Positions 62,577-64,000 of a stretch of DNA of 64,000 bases are shown here, piece by piece. Both the position numbers and the translations under genes were made by a program. Location of the stretch: positions 248,001 through 312,000 of the forward strand of contig NZ_FOSQ01000006.1 of the NCBI RefSeq assembly GCF_900114315.1, read 5' to 3'. This DNA is from Falsiroseomonas stagni DSM 19981. Lineage in GTDB: Bacteria > Pseudomonadota > Alphaproteobacteria > Acetobacterales > Acetobacteraceae. Numbering within the stretch: position 1 is the stretch's first letter; each line of letters starts with the position of its first letter. Under the pieces are notes generated by a model. The model did no database searches. It was not told the origin of the DNA and saw nothing but the letters and a program-made list of their open reading frames with translations.

Positions 62577-64000
62577 TCGATATCGCAGTGCTGGGCGCCG
62601 GGCCGGCGGGCATGGCCGCGGCGACGCAGGCCGCACAGCGCGGCGCCAGCGTCGTGCTGTTCGACGAAAGCCCCGCGCCCGGCGGCCAGGTCTATCGCGC
62701 CGCCCCCGCCGGCTACGCCATGCCGCGCGACGCGGATCGCGCGGAGGGCGATGCGCTCCGCGCCGCCCTCGCCGCCAGCAATGCCGTGGTCAGGACGGGC
62801 CATCGCGTCTGGGGCGTCGGCGGCGGGCCGCTGGTGCCGCTGGGGGAGGCCGCCGCCCCCTTCCGCCTGGATGCGCTGGCGCCCGATGGCAGCAACACCA
62901 TCACGGAAGCGCGCGCCCTGGTGCTGGCGACCGGCACGCATGAACGCATCATCCCCTTCCCCGGCTGGACGCTGCCCGGCGTGCTGGGCCTGGCGGCGGC
63001 GACGATCCTGCTGAAGGCGAATGGCGTGCTGCCCGGGCGGCGCGTGGTGGTGGCCGGGGCGGGGCCGCTACTCTATGCCGTGGCGGCGAAACTCGCGAAG
63101 GCGGGCGCGACGGTCGCCGCGGTGGTGGACCTTGCCGCCACCAGCGAATGGATCGCCGCACTGCCCGCGCTGATGGCGCGGCCGGATCTGCTGGCCCGCG
63201 GCGCCGCCTGGCGCGCGAGCCTGACGCTGAAGGGTGTTCCCGTACTGGCCGCGCACCGCATCGTCGCCGCGGAGGGCGTGGGCGTGCTCCAGCGGGTTCG
63301 CGTGGCGCCGCTCGCCGGCGGCGATTACCGCGTCTTCGACTGCGATGCGCTGACCATCGGCCATGGCCTGGTGCCCGCCACGGAGGCCACGCGCGCCTTC
63401 CGCGCCGCGCATCGCTACGTCGCGGAATCCGGTGGCTGGGTGCCCGTGCTGGACGAGGATCGCCGCACCTCCATCCCGCTGCTCTACGCCTGCGGCGATG
63501 GATCGGGCGTCCGTGGCGCGGCAGCCGCCCCGGCTTCCGGCCGCGTGGCCGCGCTGGCGGCGCTGCGGGACCTCGGCCTGATCGACGCGGCCAGCCACGC
63601 CACGTCGCGCGCCAGCCCCGCCGCGGATTTCGCCCGCGCCTCCCGCGCCGGTGGCGCGATGGCGCGGATGATGGCGCTGCGCCCGGCGCTGGTCGCCGCC
63701 ATCCCGCCGGAGACGATCATCTGTCGGTGCGAGGGCGTGACCCGCGCCCAGATCGAAGCCGCGGTGGAGGACGGCGCCACCGCGATGAACCAGGTCAAGC
63801 AGTTCACGCGCTGCGGCATGGGGCCCTGCCAGGGGCGGCTATGCGGGGAAGCCGCGGCGGAACTCGTCGCCGCCAGGGTCGGCGGGCGGGAGAAGGCCGG
63901 CTTCGCCACCGGCCGCGTGCCGCTGCGCCCCGTCGCGATGGACGCGCTGCTCGGCGATTTCGACTATGCCGACATCCCCGTGCCGAGGCCCGCCCCGATA
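62573..64000 (+). CDS. FAD/NAD(P)-binding oxidoreductase, cut by the window edge (HcnB/OoxA-like)
   Basis: 476 codons visible and no stop reached. N-terminal FAD motif IAVLGAGPAGMAAATQAAQRGA, then LVLATGTHERIIPFPGWTLPGVLGLAA, a second dinucleotide site RVVVAGAGPLLYAVAAKLAKAGA, and a C-terminal BFD-like [2Fe-2S] domain with CRCEGVTRAQIEAAVEDG and RCGMGPCQGRLC. It is the alpha subunit of an opine/D-hydroxyproline-type dehydrogenase. Overlaps the small [2Fe-2S] subunit by ATGA; a beta FAD subunit may lie beyond the edge. Confidence 0.92.
   Translation, partial: MIDIAVLGAGPAGMAAATQAAQRGASVVLFDESPAPGGQVYRAAPAGYAMPRDADRAEGDALRAALAASNAVVRTGHRVWGVGGGPLVPLGEAAAPFRLDALAPDGSNTITEARALVLATGTHERIIPFPGWTLPGVLGLAAATILLKANGVLPGRRVVVAGAGPLLYAVAAKLAKAGATVAAVVDLAATSEWIAALPALMARPDLLARGAAWRASLTLKGVPVLAAHRIVAAEGVGVLQRVRVAPLAGGDYRVFDCDALTIGHGLVPATEATRAFRAAHRYVAESGGWVPVLDEDRRTSIPLLYACGDGSGVRGAAAAPASGRVAALAALRDLGLIDAASHATSRASPAADFARASRAGGAMARMMALRPALVAAIPPETIICRCEGVTRAQIEAAVEDGATAMNQVKQFTRCGMGPCQGRLCGEAAAELVAARVGGREKAGFATGRVPLRPVAMDALLGDFDYADIPVPRPAPI

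Overview
This window looks like chromosomal DNA of a high-GC alphaproteobacterium. GC content is near 70 %, there are many GTG/TTG starts, and most neighbouring genes overlap at ATGA, GTGA or TGATG junctions. The gene complement fits Rhodospirillales, most likely the Acetobacteraceae (Roseomonas-like). That placement comes from codon style and gene content; no phylogeny was run. I see no prophage, insertion sequence, integrase or CRISPR array.

Layout. 1-10240 (minus strand) is the transcription/translation block, read right to left: tRNA-Tyr, tRNA-Gly, tuf, an RDD membrane protein, tRNA-Trp, secE, nusG, a lipoprotein, rplK, rplA, rplJ, rplL and the 5' part of rpoB, which runs off the left edge. 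10361-19109 holds rlmB with a long repetitive N-terminal extension, an MhpD-like hydratase, a GT39-like membrane protein, tRNA-Thr, an HWE histidine kinase, two envelope or stress genes and a CYTH phosphatase. 19175-28418 carries uvrB, a solitary ABC binding protein, a FolM-like reductase with folB, uvrC, pgsA and several small secreted or lipoprotein genes. 28449-31883 is moaD-moaE translationally coupled to two tandem paralogous membrane proteins. 31877-33320 has an NTF2-like protein and two tandem GNATs. 33682-36309 is a MarR / OmpR-type regulator / histidine kinase operon.

36378-45971 contains a phasin gene with a duplicated 3' end and a perfect 21-bp palindrome upstream, a TetR regulator, proC, a YbjN protein, ubiK, hldD, lgt, a MidA-type methyltransferase, pgeF, a lipoprotein, prs and a 47-residue lipoprotein. 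45978-55443 is a CoA-based catabolic region: DUF35 protein plus thiolase, fumarylacetoacetase, HMG-CoA-lyase-like enzyme, Bug binding protein, CaiB transferase, then on the minus strand an SDR, an acyl-CoA dehydrogenase, an APH-fold phosphotransferase and DUF6285. 55498-57383 is a two-component pair whose kinase carries an ethylene-receptor (ETR1-type) membrane domain. 57567-59519 is an atzG-atzE-atzH cluster. The right end holds a universal stress protein behind a perfect FNR/FixK box, a DUF6282 protein, an amino-acid ABC ATPase and a [2Fe-2S]/FAD oxidoreductase pair cut by the window edge.

The most interesting items are the ETR1-like kinase (55875-57383), two 26-bp tandem repeat arrays that each duplicate the stop-codon end of a gene (36378-36455 and 48961-49067), and the FNR/FixK box at 59568-59581.
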